From Pseudomonas xantholysinigenes (GTDB taxonomy: Bacteria > Pseudomonadota > Gammaproteobacteria > Pseudomonadales > Pseudomonadaceae), in assembly GCF_014268885.2 (NCBI RefSeq), contig NZ_CP077095.1, positions 372,001-436,000 of the forward strand: a stretch of DNA of 64,000 nt. Reading direction: 5' to 3'. The notes below the pieces were generated by a model, which worked only from the letters and a program-made list of their open reading frames with translations, was not told where the DNA came from and searched no databases. This document shows positions 42,938 through 51,203 of the stretch, piece after piece. Within the stretch, counting starts at the first letter, position 1. Every line of letters begins with the position of its first letter. A program made the position numbers and the translations under genes.

Positions 42938-44379
42938 TGCGTTTGTCCGAACTCAAGCAGGCCGGGCGCAGCCCGGCGCTGCCGCTGACCATCACCCTGG
43001 CCGATGCCGCAGGCGCGGCCGACCTGCAACTGCTCAGCCTGCTGCGTGTGCTGCCGGGGCAGCGTTATGTCGGCGCCGGTATCTGGCGTGGCACCAAGGT
43101 GCTGGCCAAGCTGCTGGTCGGCGGCAATGCTGCCCGCCACTTCCAGCGTGAACTCGACGGTGCCCGGTTGCTGGCCGCGCAGGGGCTGACCACGCCCCGC
43201 CTGCTGGCCGACGGCCTGAAGGAAGGCGAGGGCGGCTGGCTGCTGTTCGAATACCTCGAGCATGCCGAAAGCCTGGGTGACGCCTGGGCCGCGGTGGAGG
43301 CATTGCCGATGCTCGCCGACGAGCAGCACCTGGTGCTGGGCGAGGCATTGACCGCGGTGGCGCAGATGCATGCCAAGGGCCTCTGGCAAGAGGACCTGCA
43401 CCTGGACAACCTGCTGCGCCAGGACGGCAAGCTGTACCTGATCGACGGTGCCGGCATCAAGGCCGAGACCCCCGGCCAGCAGCTATCGCGCCAGCGTGTG
43501 CTGGAAAACCTCGGGGTGTTCTTCGCCCAGTTGCCCAAGCGCCTGGAACCGTTCATCGAAGAAGCCCTGGTGCACTACATCCTGGCCAACGCCGAGCACG
43601 CGTTGCCGCTGGAAGCCTTGCAGAAGCAGGTGGACAAGGTGCGCAACTGGCGCCTGAAGGATTACCTGGACAAGGCCGGCCGCGAATGCACGTTGTTCAG
43701 CGTCGAACGCAACCTGTCCGGGCTGCGGGCGATCCGCCGCGACGAGGTCGAAGCGATGCGTCCGCTGCTGGAGCAAGCCGATGCGCTGATCGACCAGGGC
43801 CATCTGTACAAGACCGGTGGCGCGGCCAGCGTGGCGCGTATCGAGGTAGCCGGGCGCAAGCTGGTGCTCAAGCGCTACAACATCAAGAACACCGCCCATT
43901 GGTTCAAGCGCTTCTGGCGCCCGAGCCGGGCCTGGCATTCATGGATCGAGGGCCACCGCCTGGCGTTTCTCGACATCGCCACGCCTCGGCCCCTGGCGGT
44001 GCTGGAGCAGCGCGTGATGGGGCTGCGCAGCACGGCCTACCTGGTCACCGAGTACGCCGACGGACCAGACCTGATCGAATGCTTTGCGCCCTACGTGGAC
44101 AGCGGCGAGGCACCTGACGAGCAGGTCGAGGCCCTGGCGCAGGTGATGCGCCAATTGATCCGCGAACGCATCAGCCACGGTGACTTCAAGGGCCACAACC
44201 TGTTCTGGCAGGATGGCCAGTGGTCGCTGATCGATCTCGATGCCATGTGCCAGCATGCGACCCAGCTGAGTTTCGCCCCAGCCTTCGCCCGCGACCGCGC
44301 GCGGCTGTTGCGCAATTGGCCCAGCGGCAGCGCCCTGCATCGACGCTTGAATGAGGTGCTGCCGCGCCTGGCCGAGTGA
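42937..44379 (+). CDS. wapQ: Tandem kinase-fold protein, WapQ-like, last gene of LPS core operon
   Basis: The 480-residue protein contains two kinase-like halves. The first has VLAKLLVGGNAARHFQREL near 55, LWQEDLHLDNLLRQDGKLYL near 149 and the metal Asp in LIDGAGIKAE. The second has GRKLVLKRYNIKNTAHWFKR near 307, ISHGDFKGHNLFWQDGQWSL near 409 and LIDLDAM. Both halves retain plausible catalytic loops (D-x-H-x-D-N and H-G-D-F-K-G-H-N). It is translationally coupled to wapG and converges on a toxin-like gene with only 8 bp between stops. The role in core phosphorylation is inferred from position. Confidence 0.82.
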   Translation: MRLSELKQAGRSPALPLTITLADAAGAADLQLLSLLRVLPGQRYVGAGIWRGTKVLAKLLVGGNAARHFQRELDGARLLAAQGLTTPRLLADGLKEGEGGWLLFEYLEHAESLGDAWAAVEALPMLADEQHLVLGEALTAVAQMHAKGLWQEDLHLDNLLRQDGKLYLIDGAGIKAETPGQQLSRQRVLENLGVFFAQLPKRLEPFIEEALVHYILANAEHALPLEALQKQVDKVRNWRLKDYLDKAGRECTLFSVERNLSGLRAIRRDEVEAMRPLLEQADALIDQGHLYKTGGAASVARIEVAGRKLVLKRYNIKNTAHWFKRFWRPSRAWHSWIEGHRLAFLDIATPRPLAVLEQRVMGLRSTAYLVTEYADGPDLIECFAPYVDSGEAPDEQVEALAQVMRQLIRERISHGDFKGHNLFWQDGQWSLIDLDAMCQHATQLSFAPAFARDRARLLRNWPSGSALHRRLNEVLPRLAE

Positions 44380-44387
44380 GGCGCGCG

Positions 44388-47177
44388 CTACGCCAGCGCC
44401 AGCCAGTCACTGCTGCGCCCGGCCTGGCGCAAGCGGATTCGCCACTCTCCATCTACCTGTCGCAGTGTCGCCCAGGCCTGCACGGCACCTGCCGCGGCTT
44501 CCGGCATGCGCAGATGATAGTGCCCGGCCAGCAGGTGCCTGCGCACAGGCAACTGCCTGCCGTTGATCAGCAGGTAAAGCTCGCCTTGTGCATCGAACAG
44601 GTCGGCTTCCCCAGCCACTTCCACTCCTGCCAGGGGTGGGTGCAACTGGCTGTCTTCGAGCAACTGGCGTATATCCGGTAGCCCGTCATGCCACAGCACG
44701 GGTGAGTCGATCACCCAGCGGCCATCTTGTAAGCGCTTGAGTGGCTGCTTGATGTAGGCATCCGGCTGCCTGGGATCGGTCGTACGCCAGCGGTGGCCAT
44801 CGAAGCTGACATGGTAGAAGCGCCCTTGACCATCCTGGATGTAGTACTGGGACAGCCCAGGGTTGGCCCCGGTCTTTTCGAAGACCCCTTCGCCGTGAAC
44901 CCCGTCGATGCGGTAGCGCAGTTGGCTGACCTCCACCGGTACCGCGTGGCTGGGCGGCAAGGTCAGCGGCCTGGGCGGCGGCAACCCCCGGAACGCGCGG
45001 CGCATTAGGGTCGAGCCGGAGAAGCCCTTGATGCCCGAAGGCAGCGGGCTCAGGCCGCCGACCACGTTGTTGATGGCGTCGAGCGAGTGACTGAGGGCGG
45101 CGAACGCGTGGTGCAGGGCTTCCTCATGGTTGTCCTGGCCCATGGCCTGCACGCCGTCGAGCACGGAGATGGTCAGGCGCCCCAGGGCCAGGGCGGCCAT
45201 GGCCGGATAGGGCAGGACCAGGCTGAGCAGGTCGAGCAGGATCCGCAGCGTATCCAGGCCGAAACGGCCCAGCAGTTCGCGATTGCTGCGGGTACTGGCG
45301 TCGGTCTGCGCCATCAGGCTGCGGACTTCGGCGCGGTACACTTCGTCGAACAGATGACCGGCGATGACCGGGCGCTGTACATGGGGGGCCAGGCGGCCTT
45401 TGCGCAACAGCGTGTCGATCTTGTCCGGGTCGGCTAGCGGCATGCGCTGGGTCACGTACTGGCGTAGTGCAGGATCCTTGCGCAAGGCCTTGAGTAATTC
45501 GCGGGTGTTGCGGTATTCACGCCAGGGGCGCCGGTCGGGCGCGTCAGGGGCATAGATCACCACGCGGGGGCTGACGGTTGTTTTGCCATTGAGCAAGAGC
45601 AGACCGTGCACGGTATGGCCCTGGATCAGCAGTTGCCGTACGTCGATCCGATGGCCTCTGTCAGTGACGCGGCCGTGTCGCTCGGGGTGCTCGATCAGTG
45701 CTCGGGCCCAGGCATAGCCTTGCTCCATGGTGCCCGGGAGGAAATGCCCGGCATAGCGTGCCTTGGCCGCCTCGGCATGCATGCGCGCGCGATTGATGCG
45801 GCCATGGGCTTGCCGGCGCCATTGCGCCTGTTCCGAGTCCAGCAGGTGCTGGCGCAGGAAGCGGTTGTAGCGGGTGCCAGCATCGAGGTTGCGCACCAGT
45901 TGCTTGACCCTGGCTGGCGTCAACGCCTCGATGGGCGCGCCGTCATCCCGGTGCACTCGGGCGGTGATCCAGTAGTCGGTGTCGAACCAGGCGATATTGA
46001 GTAGGGCCAGGTCCTCGAGCTTGTAGGTCACCGGGACCATCTCGATGCTGTCATCGGCATGGGGCCGGCTGTTGACCGGAATGTAGGACGACGGTGCCAG
46101 TGGGTTGACCAGCGGCCCGGTGCGTCGTGCCAGGGTGACGCTGACCTGAATCTCCTCGGGCGGCACGATGATCCCTGGGTTCCAGCGCAAGCCTTCGCCC
46201 AGGCGAGCCCTGACCCATTGCAGCAGGTCGTGGCGTTGCTGGAACTGCGCCAGCGTCAGGATGCCCGGGGCACTGGCCTGGCTGATCGCGCCGGCCAGCT
46301 CCTGCAGGGTTTGCATGACATGCGCCAGGGCTTGGGGCGAGGCTTCGCGCAGCCAGTCGGGGAGGTGCTTTTCCAGCAATAGCGCATAACGGGTGGCCAG
46401 CGGCTGCGCGCTGCCGATGTAGGGCTTGAGGTCCAGTGCGGCGTTCAGGCGATCGGTGTCGGGGGGCGTGGACGTGCTCCAGAGCGCATTGAGGGCGGCC
46501 CGCTGCTGGTCGATCAAGGCCAGGGCCTGGTAGTCGAATGGGTCATCGGCGTACCACTCGTAGCGCAGCCGGTCGGCATCACGAATGGTTGCCTGGTCTT
46601 GCGCGCTGGCCACCAACCCCAGCAAGGGCTGGGACTGCAAGGGATCATCGAGACGCTCACATAACTCGACATGCAGTTCGGCGAGGCTGGCGAACGCTTC
46701 TATGCCATGCGGCAGGCTGCATAGCAGGGCCTTGCCAGTGGTCGTGCCCGGGATCACCTCGGTGCCAGGTGTGGCCGCGATGATGACCAGCGTGCCGGGC
46801 AGATTGCAGCGTCGGTTTGGGCTTTGCGTGGAGAACCAGGGGCGGAAGATTTCGGCCCGGGCTTGCCCCGTGGGTTGTCGCTGCCAGGGTAGCGGGTAGG
46901 CCAGGCAGGTGCGCAGGAGGAATTCGTCGGTGTCGTCGAGGGTGACATCGGCCAGGCGCAGCTCCAGTTCCGCTTGCAGTTGCGCCTGGCGCAGCCGCGC
47001 CAGTTGCTGCCTGCGGCTGTGCCCGCCGTTGCCCTTGGCCTGCCAGAAGTTGGCCAGGTCGCTGAAGAACTGCTGGCGTTGCTGGCGCGCAGGACGTTGC
47101 GTGTCGAGGACGGGCTGGCCTTGTTGCAGGTTGGTTATGCGTGTGTCGAGGGCTTCGAGGTGTTCGAGTGGGGTCAT
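44388..47177 (-). CDS. Large DUF6543 / dermonecrotic-toxin-like protein
   Basis: The 929-residue protein begins MTPLEHLEALDTRITNLQQG, with AGGAG 7 bases upstream. The N-terminal two thirds match the pattern of the large Pseudomonas proteins annotated as dermonecrotic-toxin/DUF6543: LPGTLVIIAATPGTEVIPGT, QEIQ-type beta segment VPPEEIQVSVTLARRTGPLV, and ARYAGHFLPGTMEQGYAWAR. A hydrophobic stretch (LDLLSLVLPYPAMAALALGR, about residue 660) follows, as in pore-type toxins. No signal peptide and no catalytic motif are seen. Function unknown; a contact-dependent or insecticidal toxin role is inference. No obvious immunity or chaperone gene is adjacent. Confidence 0.75.
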   Translation of the reverse strand: MTPLEHLEALDTRITNLQQGQPVLDTQRPARQQRQQFFSDLANFWQAKGNGGHSRRQQLARLRQAQLQAELELRLADVTLDDTDEFLLRTCLAYPLPWQRQPTGQARAEIFRPWFSTQSPNRRCNLPGTLVIIAATPGTEVIPGTTTGKALLCSLPHGIEAFASLAELHVELCERLDDPLQSQPLLGLVASAQDQATIRDADRLRYEWYADDPFDYQALALIDQQRAALNALWSTSTPPDTDRLNAALDLKPYIGSAQPLATRYALLLEKHLPDWLREASPQALAHVMQTLQELAGAISQASAPGILTLAQFQQRHDLLQWVRARLGEGLRWNPGIIVPPEEIQVSVTLARRTGPLVNPLAPSSYIPVNSRPHADDSIEMVPVTYKLEDLALLNIAWFDTDYWITARVHRDDGAPIEALTPARVKQLVRNLDAGTRYNRFLRQHLLDSEQAQWRRQAHGRINRARMHAEAAKARYAGHFLPGTMEQGYAWARALIEHPERHGRVTDRGHRIDVRQLLIQGHTVHGLLLLNGKTTVSPRVVIYAPDAPDRRPWREYRNTRELLKALRKDPALRQYVTQRMPLADPDKIDTLLRKGRLAPHVQRPVIAGHLFDEVYRAEVRSLMAQTDASTRSNRELLGRFGLDTLRILLDLLSLVLPYPAMAALALGRLTISVLDGVQAMGQDNHEEALHHAFAALSHSLDAINNVVGGLSPLPSGIKGFSGSTLMRRAFRGLPPPRPLTLPPSHAVPVEVSQLRYRIDGVHGEGVFEKTGANPGLSQYYIQDGQGRFYHVSFDGHRWRTTDPRQPDAYIKQPLKRLQDGRWVIDSPVLWHDGLPDIRQLLEDSQLHPPLAGVEVAGEADLFDAQGELYLLINGRQLPVRRHLLAGHYHLRMPEAAAGAVQAWATLRQVDGEWRIRLRQAGRSSDWLALA

Positions 47178-47243
47178 GGTGAGGCTCCTGGGCAATCAGG
47201 TGCACACCATGGCCGCTCTCGTTCGGCGCAGGGCGGTAGCCGG

Positions 47244-47429
47244 TTATTGGCGCCGACGTGGCCAGAAGCCGCTCAATCCCAGTACGGCGGAGCTCCCCAG
47301 GCCCAGCCAGGCCAGGCTGTCCCAGGCGCCGTCACCCAGCAGCGCGGCGAACAGCCCGATGGCGCTGAGCAAAGCGATCAGCAGCGGCCAGGCGAAGATC
47401 CGACAGGTCGATTGCGAGGCATGGCTCAT
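47244..47429 (-). CDS. Small membrane protein coupled to the PepSY gene
   Basis: The 61-residue product begins MSHASQSTCRIFAWPLLIAL and has two hydrophobic helices (about 10-32 and 36-54) ending GFWPRRRQ. Its ATG overlaps the stop of the PepSY gene. Similar small membrane proteins (DUF3649-type) accompany PepSY genes near TonB receptors in Pseudomonas. Function unknown. Confidence 0.7.
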   Translation of the reverse strand: MSHASQSTCRIFAWPLLIALLSAIGLFAALLGDGAWDSLAWLGLGSSAVLGLSGFWPRRRQ

Positions 47430-48538
47430 GGGCGTGCCTCCCGGGGCTTGCGCTGCTTGCCCCACCACAGGTACAGGCCGCTACCCAGCACCACGATGGT
47501 CAACACATCGAGCAGTGCCCAGAGGATCTGCATCGGCCGGCCGCCGTAGTCGCCAAAGTGCAGCGGCTGTGACAGTCCCATGGCGTCCATGTACCAGGGG
47601 CGGTCGCCGACCGCGGTGACTTCGAGGGTGCGGGCATCGATCAGTACGGGGGTGAACAGGTGCGAGGTCAGGTGCGTGGCGCCATTCATGAACACGGCGT
47701 AGTGGTGCTCGCTGGAGAAACGCGTGCCGGGGAAGGCGATGAAGTCGGGGCGCATACCGGGCGCGGCCTGCTCGGCGATTGCCAGCAGTTGGCTCGCCGG
47801 GGCGCGCTCGGTCAGCGGCGGTGCGTCGCGGTAGGGCGCGACCATGGCGGCCAGGCTGTCGTTGCGCCAGGCGGCGATCACCAGGTCGGAGAGGGCGCTG
47901 ATCACCCCGGTGACGCCGACCACCAAGGCCCAGGTCAGGGTGACCACGCCGATCAGGTTGTGCAGGTCGAGCCAGCGCAGGCGCCGGGATTTGTCGTGGC
48001 GCACCGTGGCGAAGCGCAGGCGGCGCATGAACGGCGCGTACAGCACGGTGCCGGAGATGATCGCCACGACGAACAGCACGCCCATGAACGCCAGCAGCAG
48101 CTTGCCGGGCAGGCCGGCGAACATGTCCACGTGCAGGCGCAGGATGGTCATCATCAGGCCGCCGTTGGCCGCCGGCATGGCCACGGCCTCGCCGGTGCGG
48201 GCGTCGAGCATGAAGGTGTGGGACTGGTCGGGGTGGGTGCCGGCGGTGGCCGCCATTATTGCCACCACGCCGTTGGGTTCGTCCGCTTCGTAGCCGAAGT
48301 ACTGCATCACTTCGCCGGGGCGGTGTTGCTCGGCCTTGAGCACAAGCTGCTGCAGGTCCAGGTGCGGGGTGCCGGCGGGCATCTCGCGCAATTCAGGGGC
48401 GTCGCCCAGCAGGTGTTCGAGTTCGTGGTGGAAGATCAGCGGCAGGCCGGTCAGTGCCAGTAGCAGCAGGAACAGCGTGCACACCAGGCTGCTCCAGGTA
48501 TGGACCGCCGACCAGCGGCGGATGGTTAGGCTTTTCAT
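47426..48538 (-). CDS. PepSY-associated membrane protein (iron-reductase-like)
   Basis: The 370-residue inner membrane protein has four membrane segments (about 12-34, 138-162, 190-215 and 335-355) with the PepSY-TM signatures WSAVHTWSSLVCTLFLLLLA and LRWLDLHNLIGVVTLTWALV containing conserved histidines that may bind heme. Such proteins are commonly encoded after TonB-dependent siderophore receptors and are thought to reduce ferric siderophores in the periplasm. AAGGAG precedes ATG 48538; the upstream 20 codons are rejected. A large hairpin separates it from the receptor gene. Confidence 0.85.
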   Translation of the reverse strand: MKSLTIRRWSAVHTWSSLVCTLFLLLLALTGLPLIFHHELEHLLGDAPELREMPAGTPHLDLQQLVLKAEQHRPGEVMQYFGYEADEPNGVVAIMAATAGTHPDQSHTFMLDARTGEAVAMPAANGGLMMTILRLHVDMFAGLPGKLLLAFMGVLFVVAIISGTVLYAPFMRRLRFATVRHDKSRRLRWLDLHNLIGVVTLTWALVVGVTGVISALSDLVIAAWRNDSLAAMVAPYRDAPPLTERAPASQLLAIAEQAAPGMRPDFIAFPGTRFSSEHHYAVFMNGATHLTSHLFTPVLIDARTLEVTAVGDRPWYMDAMGLSQPLHFGDYGGRPMQILWALLDVLTIVVLGSGLYLWWGKQRKPREARP

Positions 48539-48551
48539 CACGGCTCCTTGC

Positions 48552-48606
48552 GCCCTCGGGTGCCCTGCCCGCGCCCATGCTGGGAGCGGGTGGGGCACCC
48601 GAGGGC
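48552..48606 (-). terminator. Strong hairpin between TonB receptor and PepSY gene
   Basis: GCCCTCGGGTGCCC and GGGCACCCGAGGGC are perfect 14-bp arms around a 27-base loop, just after the receptor stop and before the PepSY ribosome binding site. No T tract follows, so partial termination or mRNA-end protection is more likely than full termination. Confidence 0.6.
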
Positions 48607-48615
48607 TTAGGTCAC

Positions 48616-51048
48616 TCAGAACTTGTAGGTGGCGCTGGCGACGACGCTACGCTGATCACCGTAGTAGCAGTAGTACCCATCGCAAGTGGAGAGGTAGTCC
48701 TTGTTCAGCAGGTTGCTGGCGTTGATGGCCACCGAGGCGCCCTTGAGGCTGTTGTCCAGGCGGCCCAGGTCATAGTGCACGGCGGCGTCGAACACAGTGT
48801 AGGCCTTGCTCTTGCCGAGCCAGGTATTGGCTTCGTCACCGTAGCGGCTGCCGGTGTAACGTGCGCCCAAGCCAATGCCGAAGCCGTCAAGCACACCGGT
48901 ATGCCAGGTGTAGTCGGCCCACAAGGAGGCCTGCTGGTTGGGCATCTGTTGCAGGCGGTTGCCTTTGTACGGCCCTTTCTGGACTTCGGATTTGGCCAGG
49001 GTGTAGGCGGCGATCACTTTCAAGTTGTCGGTGACGTCGGAGACGGCTTCCAGCTCCAGGCCGTGGACCTTGACCTCACCGGTCTGGCTGGAGACCGGCA
49101 CCCCGCCCACGTTGTTGGTGACGGTCACGTTCTTCTGGGTGAGGTCATATACGGCCGCAGACAACAGGGTGTTGGAGCCAGGTGGCTGATACTTGATACC
49201 CAGTTCCCACTGCTTGCCTTCGGTGGGCTTGAACGACTTCTCAGGGCTGGCTTCAGAGCCGCTGCTCGGCTGGAACGACTCGGCGTAGGACAGGTAGGGG
49301 ACGAAGCCTGAGTCGAACACGTAGCTGAGCGCCGCGTTGCCGCTGAACTGCTTGTCGCGTTGGGTGTTGGTGGCATCACCCAGGTTGTGGAAGGTGGTGC
49401 CAGTGTGTACCCAGTCCTCGCGCCCGCCCAGGGTCAGGCGCCATTTGTCGAGTGCCATCTGGTCCTGGACGTAGAGCCCGGTCTGGACGGTTTTCTGGTT
49501 GTAGTCCAGGTAAGCCGAGGAACGGGGCGGTCGGGTGATCGGCAAACCGTACACTGGATTATTGACGTTGGTGGTCGGCAGTCCGAAGCCGTAGATGGAG
49601 AGGAAGTCGGAGTCGGTACGTTGGTGATCCAGGCCGATCAGCACGGTGTGGCTGATGTCACCGGTAGTGAAGTCGGCCTGGAAGTTGTTGTCGAGGGCGA
49701 ACTGGCTGATGTCCTCGTCGACGTTGGTCGACATGCGGCTGGCATTGCCCTCGTTGTCCACGGGGCCGCCTGGCTGGTAGTAGCTGCCGACGGTGATTGT
49801 CTGGAATGACAACTCTGTCTTGGTGTAGCGCAGGTTCTGGCGGAATTGCCAGACATCGTTGAAACGATGCTCGAAGGCATAACCCAGGGCGTAGTAAGTG
49901 CGGTCGTAGAACTCGTAGTCCGGATCGCCAAGATTCTTGTGGCGGGAGATCTTGCCGAATGGCATATCGATCTTGGTGCCTTGTATGGGGTAGAACTGGC
50001 TGGTGGCGCCGGTATCGTCACGGGTGAACTGGCTGAGGAATGTCAGCGAAGTGTCTTCGTCGATGTTCCAGGTCAGGCTTGGGGCGATGTTGTAGCGCTT
50101 GTTCTCGATATGGTCGATCTGCGTACCGCTGTCGCGCACGACACCGCTGATGCCATAGAGGAACTGGCCTTGCTCATCGATCTTGCCGGTACTGGCGAAG
50201 TTGATCTGGCGGTGGTTGTCGCTGCCGTACTGCAGTTGGATCTCGTGGCTGCTCTCAGCCTGGGGGCGGCGGCTGACCATGTCCAGCAGGCCACCGGGCG
50301 GGGTCTGGCCATACACCGACGAGGCCGGGCCACGCAGCAGCGCAAGTCGGTCGAGGTTCCAGGTTTCAGGTTTCGGGGTGGCATACACGCCGCGGGGCAG
50401 GGGCAGGCCGTCGAGGAACTGGGTCGGCTCGAAGCCGCGCACACGCATCCAGTCATAGCGGGTGTCGCTGCCGAAACTGGCCGAGACGATGCCCGGCATG
50501 TACTTCACCGCGTCATCCAGGCTTTGCACGCCGCGGTCGCTCATCTGCTGGCGGGTGGCGACGGAAATGGAGCGTGGGACTTCGACCAGGGCAGTGTCGG
50601 TCTTGGTGCCGGCGGCTGTGCGTTTGGCGGTATAGCCCTCGACCGGTCCCCAGGCGCTTTCGTAGCTGCTGTTGGCGTTGATATTGGTTTCCGGGAGCGC
50701 CAGGGTGCCCTCAGAGACGGCCATCAGGCTGTAGCTGCCGGCGCTGCCCTGCTGCAATTGCAGGCCGGTGCCGCGCAGGGCGGCCTGCATGGCGCCGAGG
50801 GCATCGTACTGGCCGTTGACGGGGGCCGAGGCGCGGCCCTGGACCAGGTTCGGGTCGATGGCCAGGGCAATGCCGGCCTGACTGGCGATCTGGTTGAGGG
50901 TGCTGGCCAGCGGACCGCTGGGCAGGTTGTAGGCCCGCGAGGCCGCTTGTTCGGCGGCGAACAGGGCGGGGCTGGCCAACGGGGCGGCCAGGCCAATGGC
51001 CAGGGCCATCAGGCTGGGGCGAAGCAAAGCATCAACGGCACGGGACAT
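48616..51048 (-). CDS. TonB-dependent ferric-siderophore receptor with N-terminal signalling domain
   Basis: The 810-residue outer membrane protein has a signal peptide (to about residue 31, ASPALFAAEQ), a secretin/TonB short N-terminal (STN) signalling domain at about 36-112 (SGPLASTLNQIASQAGIALA), a plug domain with PRSISVATRQQMSDRGVQSL and PASSVYGQTPPGGLLDMVSR, and a 22-strand-type barrel ending in Phe (VVASATYKF). Architecture is that of FpvA/FhuE-like receptors that signal to a FecR-type anti-sigma factor. GAGGAG precedes ATG 51048. Its ligand cannot be read from sequence. Confidence 0.92.
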   Translation of the reverse strand: MSRAVDALLRPSLMALAIGLAAPLASPALFAAEQAASRAYNLPSGPLASTLNQIASQAGIALAIDPNLVQGRASAPVNGQYDALGAMQAALRGTGLQLQQGSAGSYSLMAVSEGTLALPETNINANSSYESAWGPVEGYTAKRTAAGTKTDTALVEVPRSISVATRQQMSDRGVQSLDDAVKYMPGIVSASFGSDTRYDWMRVRGFEPTQFLDGLPLPRGVYATPKPETWNLDRLALLRGPASSVYGQTPPGGLLDMVSRRPQAESSHEIQLQYGSDNHRQINFASTGKIDEQGQFLYGISGVVRDSGTQIDHIENKRYNIAPSLTWNIDEDTSLTFLSQFTRDDTGATSQFYPIQGTKIDMPFGKISRHKNLGDPDYEFYDRTYYALGYAFEHRFNDVWQFRQNLRYTKTELSFQTITVGSYYQPGGPVDNEGNASRMSTNVDEDISQFALDNNFQADFTTGDISHTVLIGLDHQRTDSDFLSIYGFGLPTTNVNNPVYGLPITRPPRSSAYLDYNQKTVQTGLYVQDQMALDKWRLTLGGREDWVHTGTTFHNLGDATNTQRDKQFSGNAALSYVFDSGFVPYLSYAESFQPSSGSEASPEKSFKPTEGKQWELGIKYQPPGSNTLLSAAVYDLTQKNVTVTNNVGGVPVSSQTGEVKVHGLELEAVSDVTDNLKVIAAYTLAKSEVQKGPYKGNRLQQMPNQQASLWADYTWHTGVLDGFGIGLGARYTGSRYGDEANTWLGKSKAYTVFDAAVHYDLGRLDNSLKGASVAINASNLLNKDYLSTCDGYYCYYGDQRSVVASATYKF

Positions 51049-51061
51049 GCAGCGGCTCCTC

Positions 51062-51085
51062 GACGAAATAGTGCTGACTGCTTCC
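51062..51085 (-). promoter_or_regulatory. Possible FecI-type ECF promoter of the receptor gene
   Basis: On the minus strand GGAA is followed after 16 bases by CGTC, close to the pattern used by iron-starvation ECF sigma factors (GGAAAT/TAAAT and CGT elements). It lies 14 bases before the receptor start codon, which leaves a very short leader, so confidence is low. Confidence 0.2.
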
Positions 51086-51134
51086 TTGCCGAGCGAGATT
51101 GGGAAAGTGACAGGGTGGTTTGAAAAAAAGTTTC

Positions 51135-51203
51135 GAGCTTCAAGCTGCAAGCAAAAACAGGCCGGTGCGAATGGCTTTTGCTTGCAGCTAGTTGCTTGCA
51201 GCT
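51135..51203. repeat. Heptamer-built hairpin element 3, overlapping the fecR 3' end
   Basis: The left arm GAGCTTCAAGCTGCAAGCAA (51135-51154) and right arm (51177-51203, TTGCTTGCAGCTAGTTGCTT and following) consist of the same AGCTTCA/AGCTGCA units as the elements at 21122 and 29344. The right arm runs into the fecR coding region and carries its stop codon. Confidence 0.72.
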
